Origin: Pseudalkalibacillus hwajinpoensis
GTDB lineage: Bacteria; Bacillota; Bacilli; Bacillales; Guptibacillaceae
Direction of reading: 5' to 3'
Length of the DNA stretch: 64,000 nt
Assembly (NCBI RefSeq): GCF_039851965.1
Contig: NZ_CP156674.1
Coordinates: forward strand, 558,001 to 622,000
Position numbers and translations under genes: made by a program. Positions 33,141 through 42,683 of the stretch are shown here, piece by piece. The notes under the pieces are model-generated. The model saw only the letters and a list, made by a program, of their open reading frames with translations. It searched no databases and was not told the DNA's origin. Position 1 is the first letter of the stretch. Every line of letters starts with the position of its first letter.

Positions 33141-36100
33141 CACTCATTTCAAGTAAGAGATCACCTGTTTCAATACCTTCTCCATTCGATACGTGAATAT
33201 CTTTAATAACTCCACTTCTAGTAGCTTGTACTGTTGTTTCCATCTTCATTGCTTCTGTAATCATCAAGTGATCACCTTTGTTCACTCGTTCGCCTTTTTC
33301 TACAAGTACCTTAATAACTGTTCCAGGCATCGTTGCACCGATGTGATTTGCATTGGTTCGATCTGCCTTCTGTTTAGCACTAACAGCCGTTTTGATATTT
33401 TCATCTTTAATCACTACTTCACGGGGCTGGCCATTCAACTCAAAATAGAGAGTGCGTTTCCCTTCAAGATTCGGCTCGCCAATTGAGACAAGCTTAACGA
33501 TAAGGGTTTTTCCTTGCTCGATTTCTACTTCGACCTCTTCACCAAGACGCATTCCATAAAAGAATGTTGGTGTATCAAGAACAGAAATGTCTCCAAACAT
33601 GTCTCTTACATCTTCATATTCAAGGAATACTTTTGGATATAATGCGTATGAAATCAAGTCATGGCTGGTTACCTGGCGATTAAATTTGTGATAAAGCGTT
33701 TCTTTTAAATCTGTAAAATTAACAGGCTCAAGTAGCTCACCAGGTCGTGTGGTAATCGGCTCTCGCCCTTTAAGAATAATCCGTTGTAGTTCTTTTGGGA
33801 ATCCCTGATACGGTTGACCGAGATAACCCTGGAACAATTCTACAACGGAATCAGGGAAATCGAGTGATTCACCACGTTCGTACACATCATCTTCTGTTAA
33901 ACTGTTTTGAACCATGTACAGCGCCATATCTCCTACTACTTTTGAGGATGGTGTTACCTTAACGAGATCGCCAAACATTTCATTCACTCGTCGGTACATT
34001 CTTTTCACTTCATCCCACCGATCACCTAGTCCTACTCCCTTTGCTTGCTGTTGCAGGTTACTATACTGTCCACCTGGCATTTCATGTTCATATACTTCTG
34101 TATGAGGAGCTGTCATCCCACTTTCAAAACCACCGTAGTACTTCCTAGTATCTTCCCAGTAGTGCGAAAGCTCTTCAAGCGCTTTAATGTTAATATCCGG
34201 CTGTCTATCAGAGCCATCCATCGCATAGTAAAGTGAGTTTGCACTTGGCTGTGACGTTAGTCCAGCCATCGAACTAACAGCTACATCAACTATATCAACA
34301 CCCGCTTCGATCGCTTTGGCATATGTATAAATACCATTACCGCTTGTATCATGCGTATGAAGATGAATTGGAATTGAAACTGTCTGCTTCAAGGCTGAAA
34401 CAAGCTCATAGGCAGCCTGAGGCTTTAATAATCCTGCCATATCTTTAATTCCAAGAATGTGTGCACCAGCAAGCTCTAACTCTTTAGCAAGACGCTGGTA
34501 ATAAGAAAGATCATATTTTATTTTAGAAGAATCTGTAATATCTCCTGTATAACAGATAGAAGCCTCTGCTACTTTGCCTGTTTCACGAACAGCATCGATC
34601 GCTTTTGTCATACCTTCAACCCAGTTCAGGCTATCAAAAATTCGGAAAACATCAATTCCTGCATCTGCAGATTTTTCAACAAATTCACGAATCAAATTGT
34701 CGGGGTAGTTTTTGTACCCTACTGCATTCGACGCTCTCAATAGCATCTGGAACATTACATTGGGAACCTGTTTCCTGAGCTTAATCAAGCGATCCCATGG
34801 GTCTTCCTTTAAGAAGCGAAGGGATACATCGAACGTAGCTCCACCCCACATTTCCATCGAAAACAGTTCAGGAAGCATGCGTGCTGTAGGCTCTGCAATA
34901 TGGAATAAATCTGTTGTTCGAACTCTGGTTGCAAGAAGGGACTGATGACCATCACGGAAAGTGGTGTCAGTCAACAACGTTCTCTTCTGCTCTTTCACCC
35001 AATTAACTAGTCCTTCAGGTCCCTGTTCATCAAGAATTTGCTTCGTACCTTTAGGGATTTCCTCACTGTATTTCAAATGAGGTACTCTTCGTTTTGAGAA
35101 CGCCGGCTTTTTCTTCTTATCAAGACCTGGGAATCCATTTACCGTAATATTCCCAATATAAGAAAGCATCTTTGTTCCACGGTCTTTTCGCTTAGGAAAG
35201 ACAAAAAGCTCAGGAGAAGAATCAATAAATGACGTGTCATACACTCCTGATCTAAAGTTTTCATGCTTCATTACGTTCTCTAGAAACGCAATGTTCGTCT
35301 TAATTCCTCTAATCCTAAATTCTTTTAAGTTTCTGACCATTTTGGATGAAGCCTGGTCAAAACTCAGGGCCCATGTTGAAAGTTTAACAAGGAGCGAATC
35401 GTAATAAGGTGTTATAACAGCCCCCTGATAAGCATTCCCCGCATCGAGACGGACACCGAACCCGCCACCAGAGCGATATGCCATTAATTTACCTGTATCA
35501 GGCATGAAATTGTTTTCCGGGTCCTCTGTTGTGACACGACACTGGATCGCAAAGCCATGACAATCTATTTCATCCTGTGATGGAATGCCGAGCCTTTCCC
35601 CGTGAAGGTGCTCGCCTTCAGCGATTAGAATTTGCGATTGGACGATATCAATCCCTGTAATCATTTCCGTAATTGTATGCTCTACTTGAACACGTGGATT
35701 AACTTCAATAAAGTAAAAATCACCTGATTGATTGACAAGAAATTCAACAGTACCTGCGTTTACATACTGGACGTTTTCCATTAACGTAACAGCTGATTGG
35801 CAAATTTCTTCACGTGCCTGTTCACTTAGAGATACGCTCGGCGCCACTTCTACGACTTTTTGATGACGCCGTTGTACAGAGCAATCGCGTTCATAAAGAT
35901 GCAGGGTATTACCATGTTTATCTCCAAGAATCTGGACTTCGATATGTTTAGGATTTTCAACAAATTTCTCAACATAAATTTCATCTCGTCCAAACGCTGC
36001 CTTGGCTTCTGATTTTGCCCGCTCATAAGCATCCGCTAAAGCTTCCTCACTTCTAACAATTCTCATACCTCTTCCACCACCACCAAGGGCAGCTTTTATC

Positions 36101-36576
36101 ATTAAAGGATAACCATTTTGCTCAGCAAATTGCCTTACATCATCAAGTCCTTCTACTGGCCCATCCGTACCAGGGATAACGGGCAATCCGGCTAGAATAG
36201 CTTGCTTTCTTGCTTCCACCTTATCACCAAACATACGAAGATGTTCAAGCTCAGGACCAATGAAGATGATACCTTCTTCTTGACATCGTTTTGCAAATTG
36301 AAGGTTTTCAGAAAGGAAACCATATCCAGGGTGAATCGCATCAATATGATTGGCTTTCGCAATTTCAATAATCCCTTCGATATCGAGATAAGCATCAATA
36401 GGCTTTTTGTCTTCACCGACAAGATATGCTTCATCCGCTTTATAACGATGATACGAACCACTGTCTTCCTTTGAATAGATCGCTACTGTACGGATATCTA
36501 ATTCTGTACAAGCACGAAAGATTCGAATAGCAATTTCTCCTCGGTTGGCAACTAGAATTTTTTTGATTGCTGTCAT
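33136..36576 (-). CDS. pyc: Pyruvate carboxylase
   Basis: The 1146-residue protein carries all parts of the single-chain enzyme that makes oxaloacetate from pyruvate: biotin carboxylase in residues 1-450 (ILVANRGEIAIRIFRA, ERDCSVQRRHQKV, EVNPRVQVEHTITE), the carboxyltransferase barrel near 530-800 (TFRDGHQSLLATRVRT, metal-binding HLHTHDTSG), a central allosteric linker and the biotin domain with TEAMKMETT near residue 1112. Length matches B. subtilis PycA (1148). It follows ftsW by 22 bases, so they share a transcript, and it ends at the palindrome shared with ctaA. Confidence 0.98.
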   Translation of the reverse strand: MTAIKKILVANRGEIAIRIFRACTELDIRTVAIYSKEDSGSYHRYKADEAYLVGEDKKPIDAYLDIEGIIEIAKANHIDAIHPGYGFLSENLQFAKRCQEEGIIFIGPELEHLRMFGDKVEARKQAILAGLPVIPGTDGPVEGLDDVRQFAEQNGYPLMIKAALGGGGRGMRIVRSEEALADAYERAKSEAKAAFGRDEIYVEKFVENPKHIEVQILGDKHGNTLHLYERDCSVQRRHQKVVEVAPSVSLSEQAREEICQSAVTLMENVQYVNAGTVEFLVNQSGDFYFIEVNPRVQVEHTITEMITGIDIVQSQILIAEGEHLHGERLGIPSQDEIDCHGFAIQCRVTTEDPENNFMPDTGKLMAYRSGGGFGVRLDAGNAYQGAVITPYYDSLLVKLSTWALSFDQASSKMVRNLKEFRIRGIKTNIAFLENVMKHENFRSGVYDTSFIDSSPELFVFPKRKDRGTKMLSYIGNITVNGFPGLDKKKKPAFSKRRVPHLKYSEEIPKGTKQILDEQGPEGLVNWVKEQKRTLLTDTTFRDGHQSLLATRVRTTDLFHIAEPTARMLPELFSMEMWGGATFDVSLRFLKEDPWDRLIKLRKQVPNVMFQMLLRASNAVGYKNYPDNLIREFVEKSADAGIDVFRIFDSLNWVEGMTKAIDAVRETGKVAEASICYTGDITDSSKIKYDLSYYQRLAKELELAGAHILGIKDMAGLLKPQAAYELVSALKQTVSIPIHLHTHDTSGNGIYTYAKAIEAGVDIVDVAVSSMAGLTSQPSANSLYYAMDGSDRQPDINIKALEELSHYWEDTRKYYGGFESGMTAPHTEVYEHEMPGGQYSNLQQQAKGVGLGDRWDEVKRMYRRVNEMFGDLVKVTPSSKVVGDMALYMVQNSLTEDDVYERGESLDFPDSVVELFQGYLGQPYQGFPKELQRIILKGREPITTRPGELLEPVNFTDLKETLYHKFNRQVTSHDLISYALYPKVFLEYEDVRDMFGDISVLDTPTFFYGMRLGEEVEVEIEQGKTLIVKLVSIGEPNLEGKRTLYFELNGQPREVVIKDENIKTAVSAKQKADRTNANHIGATMPGTVIKVLVEKGERVNKGDHLMITEAMKMETTVQATRSGVIKDIHVSNGEGIETGDLLLEMSE

Positions 36577-36598
36577 GTAAGTTCCTCCTCAAGCTAAG

Positions 36599-37759
36599 TC
36601 AAAGTTCCATTTGAACTGCATTATCTTTCTTGGCGTACCCTGATTTTTGTTCTTTTCTAATGTTAACAAAAGCTGAAACGTTGATTAAAATACCAACTGA
36701 CATCATTAATAAAATTAAAGAAGATCCACCATAGCTAATAAATGGAAGCGTAACCCCTGTTACAGGAAGCCAACCTGTAATCGCCCCGAGATTTACAACT
36801 GTTTGAACTCCTATCATACCGGAAATCCCAATCGCTAATAAGCTTCCGAACGTATCTTTGCAGCGAATGCCAATTACAAAACCTTTAAAGACGATATAAC
36901 CAAGTAAACCTATAACAAAAACAACACCCAGTAATCCGAGTTCTTCAGCAATAATAGCCATAATAAAATCGGTATGCGGCTCAGGAAGAAAACCATATTT
37001 TTGAATACTCTGGCCAAAACCCTGTCCGGTGATACCACCTGATGCAATCGCTATATAGGAATTAATCAAGTGAAATCCACTATCCTCTGGATCAGAGAAT
37101 GGATTGTAAGCACCTGTAAATCTAGAGGCCTGCTCAGGAGACAATGACATCCACGCACCCGCAAAGATAATCCCTCCAATTACGATTAGACCCAATAAAT
37201 GCTTCCATTTCATGCCTGAGCAAATGATGATGATACCAGAGGTTAATGCAATTATCATCGCAGTTCCAAGATCTGGTTGAGATGCCACAAGAGCAAATAT
37301 TAGTCCCGTAACCATTAGGGGTGGGAGTGCTCCCCTAACAAAGTTAGAAATATAGGCCTGCTTTTTAGAGTAAATTGCTGCTAGATAAATAATTAATCCA
37401 AGTTTAATAAATTCAGAAGGTTGAAAACTGAATGGCCCTAAATCAATCCAGCTACGAGCATTATTTGTTGTGGATCCAATGAACCTTACTAGCAATAACA
37501 GAAAGATAGATCCTCCAAGAATAGGAATGATAAACTTTCTGTAGGCTTTATAAGGGAAAAGCATTGCGAGTAATAACATAATCAGTGAAACGGCGAGCCA
37601 GATGATTTGCCTGTTAAAGAAAAAGGCGCTATTTGCCTCATGCCGCATAACAGCCCATACCATACTTGCACTATACACCATAACGAGTCCAAACCCGCAC
37701 AGAAGTAGAACACTAATGATGATTGAGTAATCATAATGCTTAAATAATTTTTTAATCAT
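36599..37759 (-). CDS. ftsW: FtsW/RodA-type SEDS peptidoglycan polymerase (FtsW)
   Basis: The 386-residue protein has ten membrane helices and the SEDS signatures GSTTNNARSWIDLGPFSFQP, PDLGTA and the extracellular PEPHTDFIMAIIAEELG. These enzymes polymerise lipid II into septal peptidoglycan. The place directly before pyc is that of B. subtilis ylaO (ftsW). Its paralogues SpoVE and RodA have the same fold, so the name relies on locus. I chose the ATG at 37759 because AGGA lies 8 bases upstream; an ATG at 37768 is preceded by no spacing. Confidence 0.93.
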   Translation of the reverse strand: MIKKLFKHYDYSIIISVLLLCGFGLVMVYSASMVWAVMRHEANSAFFFNRQIIWLAVSLIMLLLAMLFPYKAYRKFIIPILGGSIFLLLLVRFIGSTTNNARSWIDLGPFSFQPSEFIKLGLIIYLAAIYSKKQAYISNFVRGALPPLMVTGLIFALVASQPDLGTAMIIALTSGIIIICSGMKWKHLLGLIVIGGIIFAGAWMSLSPEQASRFTGAYNPFSDPEDSGFHLINSYIAIASGGITGQGFGQSIQKYGFLPEPHTDFIMAIIAEELGLLGVVFVIGLLGYIVFKGFVIGIRCKDTFGSLLAIGISGMIGVQTVVNLGAITGWLPVTGVTLPFISYGGSSLILLMMSVGILINVSAFVNIRKEQKSGYAKKDNAVQMEL

Positions 37760-37981
37760 AGACTTCATCCTACCTGTTTATTTTCTCTTAAGAAGTTTTG
37801 CTTTAGCACTTGTCCAAAATATGGGTTCCGCTCTGGTTTCTGTGTGTAACCTCGGAAAACTTAGATAAGTGTTCAATTGACAGTGCAAGAGTTCCAATAT
37901 CTTCGTTTCTAATCGTGCGTTTCCGCTTTTCGAAGTATGTATAGGATTCGATGGATTGTTTGTTAAACCTGCCTGTCGTAG

Positions 37982-38416
37982 TTATCCTTTTTGAAATATA
38001 GCTTTCATTATGGTCCAGCCGTCAGATTCTTTTCCCAGTATTTTGAATGGGATTAGATTGGTCACACCGAGCCAGAGATTAAAGAACAGTACCCATGCAA
38101 TGAGTGATGTAGGAAGTGGGAGTGCTAATGCCAGTGCTGCGATGCTGAGGTTCATTGCAGGTCCGGATAGTGCAATCACAACCTTACTTGACGTTTTATC
38201 AGGTTGCGTGCTGATGGTCATTCCTCCTGCAAAATAAATAGCGTTTACCGCTACTTCTCCTCTAGCATGTTTCCAGGTGAATAGTCTTGGACCCATGCCC
38301 AGGTGAAGTTTAACACCAGCAGTTGTAAAGATGTTTGCCGCCAGTGTATGACCTGCCTCATGAAGTAATAGGCTGAGTGGAGAAATAATAAGGATCACCA
38401 TGAGCAAATCATTCAT
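37982..38416 (-). CDS. Small M50-family metalloprotease (site-2 protease-like)
   Basis: The 144-residue protein is nearly all membrane helix. The zinc motif HEAGH is at residues 19-23, and the distal ligand region reads NLIPFKILGKESDGW. It lacks PDZ and any large soluble domain, so it is among the smallest M50 proteins. Its substrate is unknown. The ATG follows TAGGAG. It sits between ylaN and ftsW; I do not recall a matching gene there in B. subtilis. Confidence 0.82.
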   Translation of the reverse strand: MNDLLMVILIISPLSLLLHEAGHTLAANIFTTAGVKLHLGMGPRLFTWKHARGEVAVNAIYFAGGMTISTQPDKTSSKVVIALSGPAMNLSIAALALALPLPTSLIAWVLFFNLWLGVTNLIPFKILGKESDGWTIMKAIFQKG

Positions 38417-38504
38417 GCGTATCTACTCCTAAAATCTTCTGAATTCTTTTAACACCTACTCGTATTCTATCATATATTCTAAGCGTATTTGACTGAAAGC
38501 GAAA

Positions 38505-38546
38505 ACAAAAAAAGCTCAAACTATACGAGATAGTTTGAGCTTTTGT
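38505..38546 (-). terminator. Terminator after ylaN
   Basis: AAAAGCTCAAACTA and TAGTTTGAGCTTTT form a 14-bp stem with a 6-base loop; the minus tail is TTTTTG. Confidence 0.85.
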
Positions 38547-38827
38547 TATTTCCTCATACTGGCTTCATGTAAAGTTGATAACTGACGCTCAAGAGATTCA
38601 AGCAGTTCCTTGCCATCCTCTTCATTAACCAATCCTAGACGAACCGCGAAATCAATTTCGCGAGATAAACCAAACATCTGTGTATCAAGTACCTCTTCAT
38701 ACAGAGGACACTGAGGCATCGTCAAATTCTCCATTTGAACTTCGATGAGTTTTAGGATCTTATGTGCATCAGCTTTTAACAGCTCGTATGCTTTTTCACG
38801 ATGTCCTGTTGCCATCCCAGTCGACAA
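38546..38827 (-). CDS. ylaN: YlaN family protein
   Basis: The 93-residue protein is nearly identical in pattern to the YlaN (DUF1507) family: LLKADAHKILKLIEVQMENL, MPQCPLYEEVLDTQMFGLSR and EIDFAVRLGLVNEEDGKELL. It is an essential or iron-linked small protein in some Firmicutes (in S. aureus it interacts with Fur; this is family knowledge). I chose the TTG at 38827, with GGAGGG 7 bases upstream, which gives exactly the 93 residues of B. subtilis YlaN; longer frames to 38914 are not preceded by a ribosome site. Confidence 0.93.
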   Translation of the reverse strand: MSTGMATGHREKAYELLKADAHKILKLIEVQMENLTMPQCPLYEEVLDTQMFGLSREIDFAVRLGLVNEEDGKELLESLERQLSTLHEASMRK

Positions 38828-38989
38828 ATCTGATCCCTCCGTTCCCTTTCCCATTCCTTCTATTATCATAAAAGGTATGCAAAAAAAATGCAAGAAAAAG
38901 CAGAACAAACGCACACTTAACCATTAATTTTTCAAGAAATTAATCATTTTGACTTAAATTATCAAGTGAATATAATAAAAAATACTAAA

Positions 38990-39919
38990 TTAAAAAATAC
39001 TCAATTCATACTGAGAAGAAAGACTTTCTAGAAGTTTGTTTCCAGCGATACTGTTTCCTTTGATATCAAGAGGTGGGCTGTATACTCCGATTCCCATTTC
39101 ATTTGGAACAAGACTTAAAATCCCACCTGATACGCCACTTTTTGCTGGGATCGCGACATTAATAGCAAATTCACCAGAGGCATTATACATACCGCAGGTT
39201 ACCATGAAGGTTTTCACGATTCTGGCAATATACTTTGGTATAATTGGACGCTCGGTTTCAGGGTCCTTTCCTTCATTCGCAAGAACCATCCCTATGCGGG
39301 CAAGATCCTTGCAGTTTACTTCAACGGCACATTGCTTTGTATATGCTTCTAAAAGCATTTCTACGTTATTATCAATAATCCCATGCTGTTTCATGAAATA
39401 GCTTAACGCTCGATTCAGGTTCGCTGATTCATACTCTGAATCAGCCACTTCATAGTTGATCCCTATGCTAGAGTTATTAGTCATATCATGAATAAGCTGA
39501 AGTATGCGCCCTACCTTCTCTTCTACAGAGCTTCCGTGGATCATATTTGTAACAACCAGAGCACCTGCATTAATCATCGGATTTAACGGTTTTGAGGGCA
39601 CCATCGTTTCAAGTTTCGCAATCGAATTAAATGGATCACCAGTTGGCTCCATTCCTACTCTTGAGAACACATGCTCCTCTCCTGCATCCATAATCGCAAG
39701 GGCGAGCGTGAGTACTTTAGAAATACTCTGCAATGTAAAGGTTTCACCTACATCTCCTGCAGATAAACAGCCATCTTCTTTGGAATAAATAGCAATTGCT
39801 AGCTTATCAGGGTTTGCTTTAGCCAGGGCAGGGATGTAATCAGCCACTTTACCATCTTTTGTATAAGGCTTACTGCGCCTCACTAGTTCAACTAATTCTG
39901 CCTCTGTGCGACATCTCAT
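38990..39919 (-). CDS. glsA: Glutaminase
   Basis: The 310-residue enzyme hydrolyses glutamine to glutamate and ammonia. It is a beta-lactamase-fold glutaminase: the catalytic S-x-x-K is SISK at residues 65-68, with NPMINAGA and AKSGVSGGIL as further signatures. The ATG at 39919 follows GGGAGG. A longer reading frame to 39988 has no ribosome site. Adjacent to ylaN and ylaL, it corresponds to B. subtilis ylaM (glsA2). Confidence 0.96.
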   Translation of the reverse strand: MRCRTEAELVELVRRSKPYTKDGKVADYIPALAKANPDKLAIAIYSKEDGCLSAGDVGETFTLQSISKVLTLALAIMDAGEEHVFSRVGMEPTGDPFNSIAKLETMVPSKPLNPMINAGALVVTNMIHGSSVEEKVGRILQLIHDMTNNSSIGINYEVADSEYESANLNRALSYFMKQHGIIDNNVEMLLEAYTKQCAVEVNCKDLARIGMVLANEGKDPETERPIIPKYIARIVKTFMVTCGMYNASGEFAINVAIPAKSGVSGGILSLVPNEMGIGVYSPPLDIKGNSIAGNKLLESLSSQYELSIF

Positions 39920-40036
39920 ATTGAATCCTCCCGCTCTAACGTATTGATTCTCACCATACTGTTCCCTAAATGTGACAAATGCAAGCATAACCGGTATACT
40001 TGTTTTGGAAAAGATTTAGATTGTGGGGTGCAGGAA

Positions 40037-40531
40037 ATGGAAACAATTATACCCATTAAGGGAAAAGTCAATTATTCGATTACGTTGGATGCCAGCGTTT
40101 GGATTTTTGATGATCGAAAGATAGAGCTTGAGGAATTCCTTAAATTTGACGATTTAGCTGAACAGAATGAGAACGATTACATCCGAACTCAAGCCGAGCG
40201 CTGGGATCGAGAACGTACAGGAATCAAGCCTCCTATTAACAAGAGTATTAAAAGGTTCGAAAAAGAGCGTGTACTAAAAGAAAGCTACGTGATTCCGCTC
40301 AAACCTTTTTTAACGAATGCCTGTCCATTAGAAAATGGCCTTAAGGTTCAACTAGAAACCAGTAATGGAGATCACTATTTAATCACCTTGGAAGAAGCGA
40401 AGAACGGCTTTCTACGTTTCTCAAAAGATGGAAAGCCGCTCAGGGAAGATGGACCCACTCATTTTTATTACGGTGATGGATCCAATGCTTCTACTCCGTA
40501 TACTGATATTTCAGCAATTACGATCATTTAA
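40037..40531 (+). CDS. ylaL: YlaL-like conserved protein
   Basis: The 164-residue product begins METIIPIKGKVNYSITLDASVWIFDDRKI and keeps the pattern of a mid-size, soluble, mainly beta family found between glsA and phoH in Bacillaceae, so I call it YlaL-like by position and size. No function is known to me. The ATG at 40037 has a GGGGTG site a few bases upstream. Its 3' end overlaps the 3' end of the convergent phoH gene by 4 bases. Confidence 0.72.
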   Translation: METIIPIKGKVNYSITLDASVWIFDDRKIELEEFLKFDDLAEQNENDYIRTQAERWDRERTGIKPPINKSIKRFEKERVLKESYVIPLKPFLTNACPLENGLKVQLETSNGDHYLITLEEAKNGFLRFSKDGKPLREDGPTHFYYGDGSNASTPYTDISAITII

Positions 40532-41859
40532 AGAAGATCAGCCGCAATTCGGGCAAGCAGAGATCGTTCACCTTTCTCGAGCTTAACATGTCCGCTTAAC
40601 GGCTGATCTTTAAATTTTTCTACTACATATGTCAGCCCATTTGTATACTCATCAAGGTATGGATGATCAATTTGCTGCGGATCACCCAACAACACAATTT
40701 TACTTCCTTCCCCTACCCTTGTAAGGATCGTTTTAACCTCATGTTTCGTTAAGTTCTGCGCTTCATCAATGATAATAAACTGATCAGGCAAACTTCTTCC
40801 CCGAATATAGGTCAGTGCCTCTACTTGTATAGAGCCTATTCCTGAGAGGATTTTTTCAAGCTCCCCTGTTTTCTTTACATTAAATAAGTATTCCAGATTA
40901 TCAAAAATCGGCTGCATCCATGGGCGTAGTTTTTCTTCCTTCTCTCCTGGAAGAAATCCAATATCTTTGCCGACCGGAACGATCGGTCTGGCAATGAACA
41001 GTTTTTTATATTGATTTAAATCCTCCGTTTGCATTAACCCGGCCGCCATAGCAAGAAGAGTCTTGCCTGTTCCTGCTTTCCCAACAAGTGTCACTAATGG
41101 GATATCCTTTCGCACAAGTAGATCCAGGGCCATCCTTTGCTGAACATTCCTCGGACCTATCCCCCACATATATTCTGTTTCCATGGCCGTTTTCTCAATT
41201 CGATTCCCATTCTTATCTACTTTACCAATTCCTGAGGAGGATGCCTGAACCGGATCCTTTAGGATCACATATTGATTCGGATATAGAGGCTTTCCTTTTA
41301 ACAGCTTCTGGTCAATAAAATGGTGCTCGAAAAAGCTGTTTAATAGCTCCGAATCGACATAGCGCTCTTCATACCCTGTGTAAATTTGATTGAATTCTAC
41401 AACACGGTCACTTAAAAAGTCTTCTGCCTGAATGCCCATTGCATCTGCTTTTACACGAACAAGAGCATCTTTGCTAACTAGGATAACCGTTCTACCTGAC
41501 TTTATCTTCCCTTCTTCTAAAAACAAATTTAAAGCTACGGCTAGGATTCGGTTGTCATTCGTTTTTTCAACAAACTTATCCTGTAAATATTGAAATGACC
41601 GATGATTCAACTCAATTCGGAGCGTCCCTCCGTTTTCGAGCGGAATCGATTCATGAAGTTTTCCTCGTTCACGAAACCCATCAATCATGCGTGAGACTTG
41701 TCTTGCGTTTCTACCGATTTCATCCATATAACGCTTTTTTGAATCCACTTCTTCTAACACAACAGCTGGTATTACAATCTCATTTGTTTCAAACGAATAG
41801 ATGGCATTTGGATCCTGAAGTAACACGTTGGTATCGAGGACGTAAACCTTATCCAACAC
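40528..41859 (-). CDS. phoH: PIN-domain plus PhoH-type ATPase (YlaK)
   Basis: The 443-residue protein has an N-terminal PIN nuclease domain (YVLDTNVLLQDPNA near residues 6-19, with the catalytic aspartate) and a C-terminal PhoH ATPase with the Walker A motif GKAGTGKTLLA and the Walker B-like IIDEAQN. The combination is PhoH2-like, an ATP-dependent RNA helicase/RNase. In Bacillus YlaK is the homologue. It starts at GTG or the next TTG behind GGAGG. It stands alone, divergent from ylaJ. Confidence 0.92.
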   Translation of the reverse strand: MLDKVYVLDTNVLLQDPNAIYSFETNEIVIPAVVLEEVDSKKRYMDEIGRNARQVSRMIDGFRERGKLHESIPLENGGTLRIELNHRSFQYLQDKFVEKTNDNRILAVALNLFLEEGKIKSGRTVILVSKDALVRVKADAMGIQAEDFLSDRVVEFNQIYTGYEERYVDSELLNSFFEHHFIDQKLLKGKPLYPNQYVILKDPVQASSSGIGKVDKNGNRIEKTAMETEYMWGIGPRNVQQRMALDLLVRKDIPLVTLVGKAGTGKTLLAMAAGLMQTEDLNQYKKLFIARPIVPVGKDIGFLPGEKEEKLRPWMQPIFDNLEYLFNVKKTGELEKILSGIGSIQVEALTYIRGRSLPDQFIIIDEAQNLTKHEVKTILTRVGEGSKIVLLGDPQQIDHPYLDEYTNGLTYVVEKFKDQPLSGHVKLEKGERSLLARIAADLL

Positions 41860-42027
41860 TTCGCCTCCTGACCAGATTTAAGTTGGTATCACAGGTACGA
41901 ATGACAGTTGGGACTATCTACGTTTTTTATAATCTATGAGACCGTGTATAAAGTTAGACGGTTATTCAAAAAATAATTAGCAATCAGATACGAATTGATA
42001 ACAACTAACGTCTGGAGGTAATAAAAA

Positions 42028-42618
42028 ATGAAGAGAATTCGATGGATTATACTCGGAATTTGTCTTCTCGTAGCCTGTCAGGCCAATGATGAGCAAATGG
42101 CTGAGAAGAAGGATCAGACCGAACGGGTTCAGTATGTAAAGCAATCGGTACGTACCCCGGAAAATGAGAAACGTTCAGCGACTGAGATTGCTGAGCACCT
42201 TGTCACCATTGCCAGGCAGGTTCCAGATGTGAATGATGCAACCGCAGTCGTGACAGGGAAATATGCCGTGGTTGGAATTGATGTGAACGAAAAACTCGAT
42301 CGCTCTCGCGTTAGTTCTATTAAATATACTGTCGCTGAAGCACTTCAAAAGGATCCATACGGAGCTAACGCAGTTATTACAGCTGATGCTGATACTACCT
42401 ATCGCTTAAAACAAATGGCCACTGAAATCAGAAGAGGGCATCCTGTCGGAGGAATAATGGAGGAATTAGCTGACATAGTTGGGCGTCTCATGCCAGAAGT
42501 TCCGAGTGAACAAAACAAATCAGAGAATGAACCGGTTCGTTCAAATGACAAACAGCTACCAAAAGAAAGTGAGAAGCAGCTAAAGAAACAGCAGGAAAAA
42601 CAAGATCTCGAGAAATAG
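42028..42618 (+). CDS. ylaJ: YhcN/YlaJ-family sporulation lipoprotein
   Basis: The 196-residue product has a lipobox CLLVACQ, lipid cysteine at residue 17, a YhcN/YlaJ domain (LVTIARQVPDVNDATAVVTG) and a charged C-terminal tail with Lys/Glu repeats. YlaJ is a forespore membrane lipoprotein involved in germination in relatives. The ATG at 42028 follows GGAGG. A palindrome at 42641 ends it together with the convergent PNPOx gene. The gene is beside phoH, as in B. subtilis. Confidence 0.92.
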   Translation: MKRIRWIILGICLLVACQANDEQMAEKKDQTERVQYVKQSVRTPENEKRSATEIAEHLVTIARQVPDVNDATAVVTGKYAVVGIDVNEKLDRSRVSSIKYTVAEALQKDPYGANAVITADADTTYRLKQMATEIRRGHPVGGIMEELADIVGRLMPEVPSEQNKSENEPVRSNDKQLPKESEKQLKKQQEKQDLEK

Positions 42619-42640
42619 CGAAGTTCTCAACAGGTTCAGT

Positions 42641-42683
42641 TGCAAGATAAAAGCACCGGTTTAACCGGTGCTTTTATCTTGCA
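42641..42683. terminator. Bidirectional terminator between ylaJ and the PNPOx-family gene
   Basis: Two 21-base arms, beginning TGCAAGATAAAAG, are exact complements around one central base. The palindrome contains the stop codon of the downstream gene and gives T-rich tails. Confidence 0.85.

Noticed and set aside
38828..38914. Longer YlaN product starting near 38914
   Set aside because: The extension is hydrophobic, low quality and lacks a ribosome site; the TTG at 38827 gives the family length.
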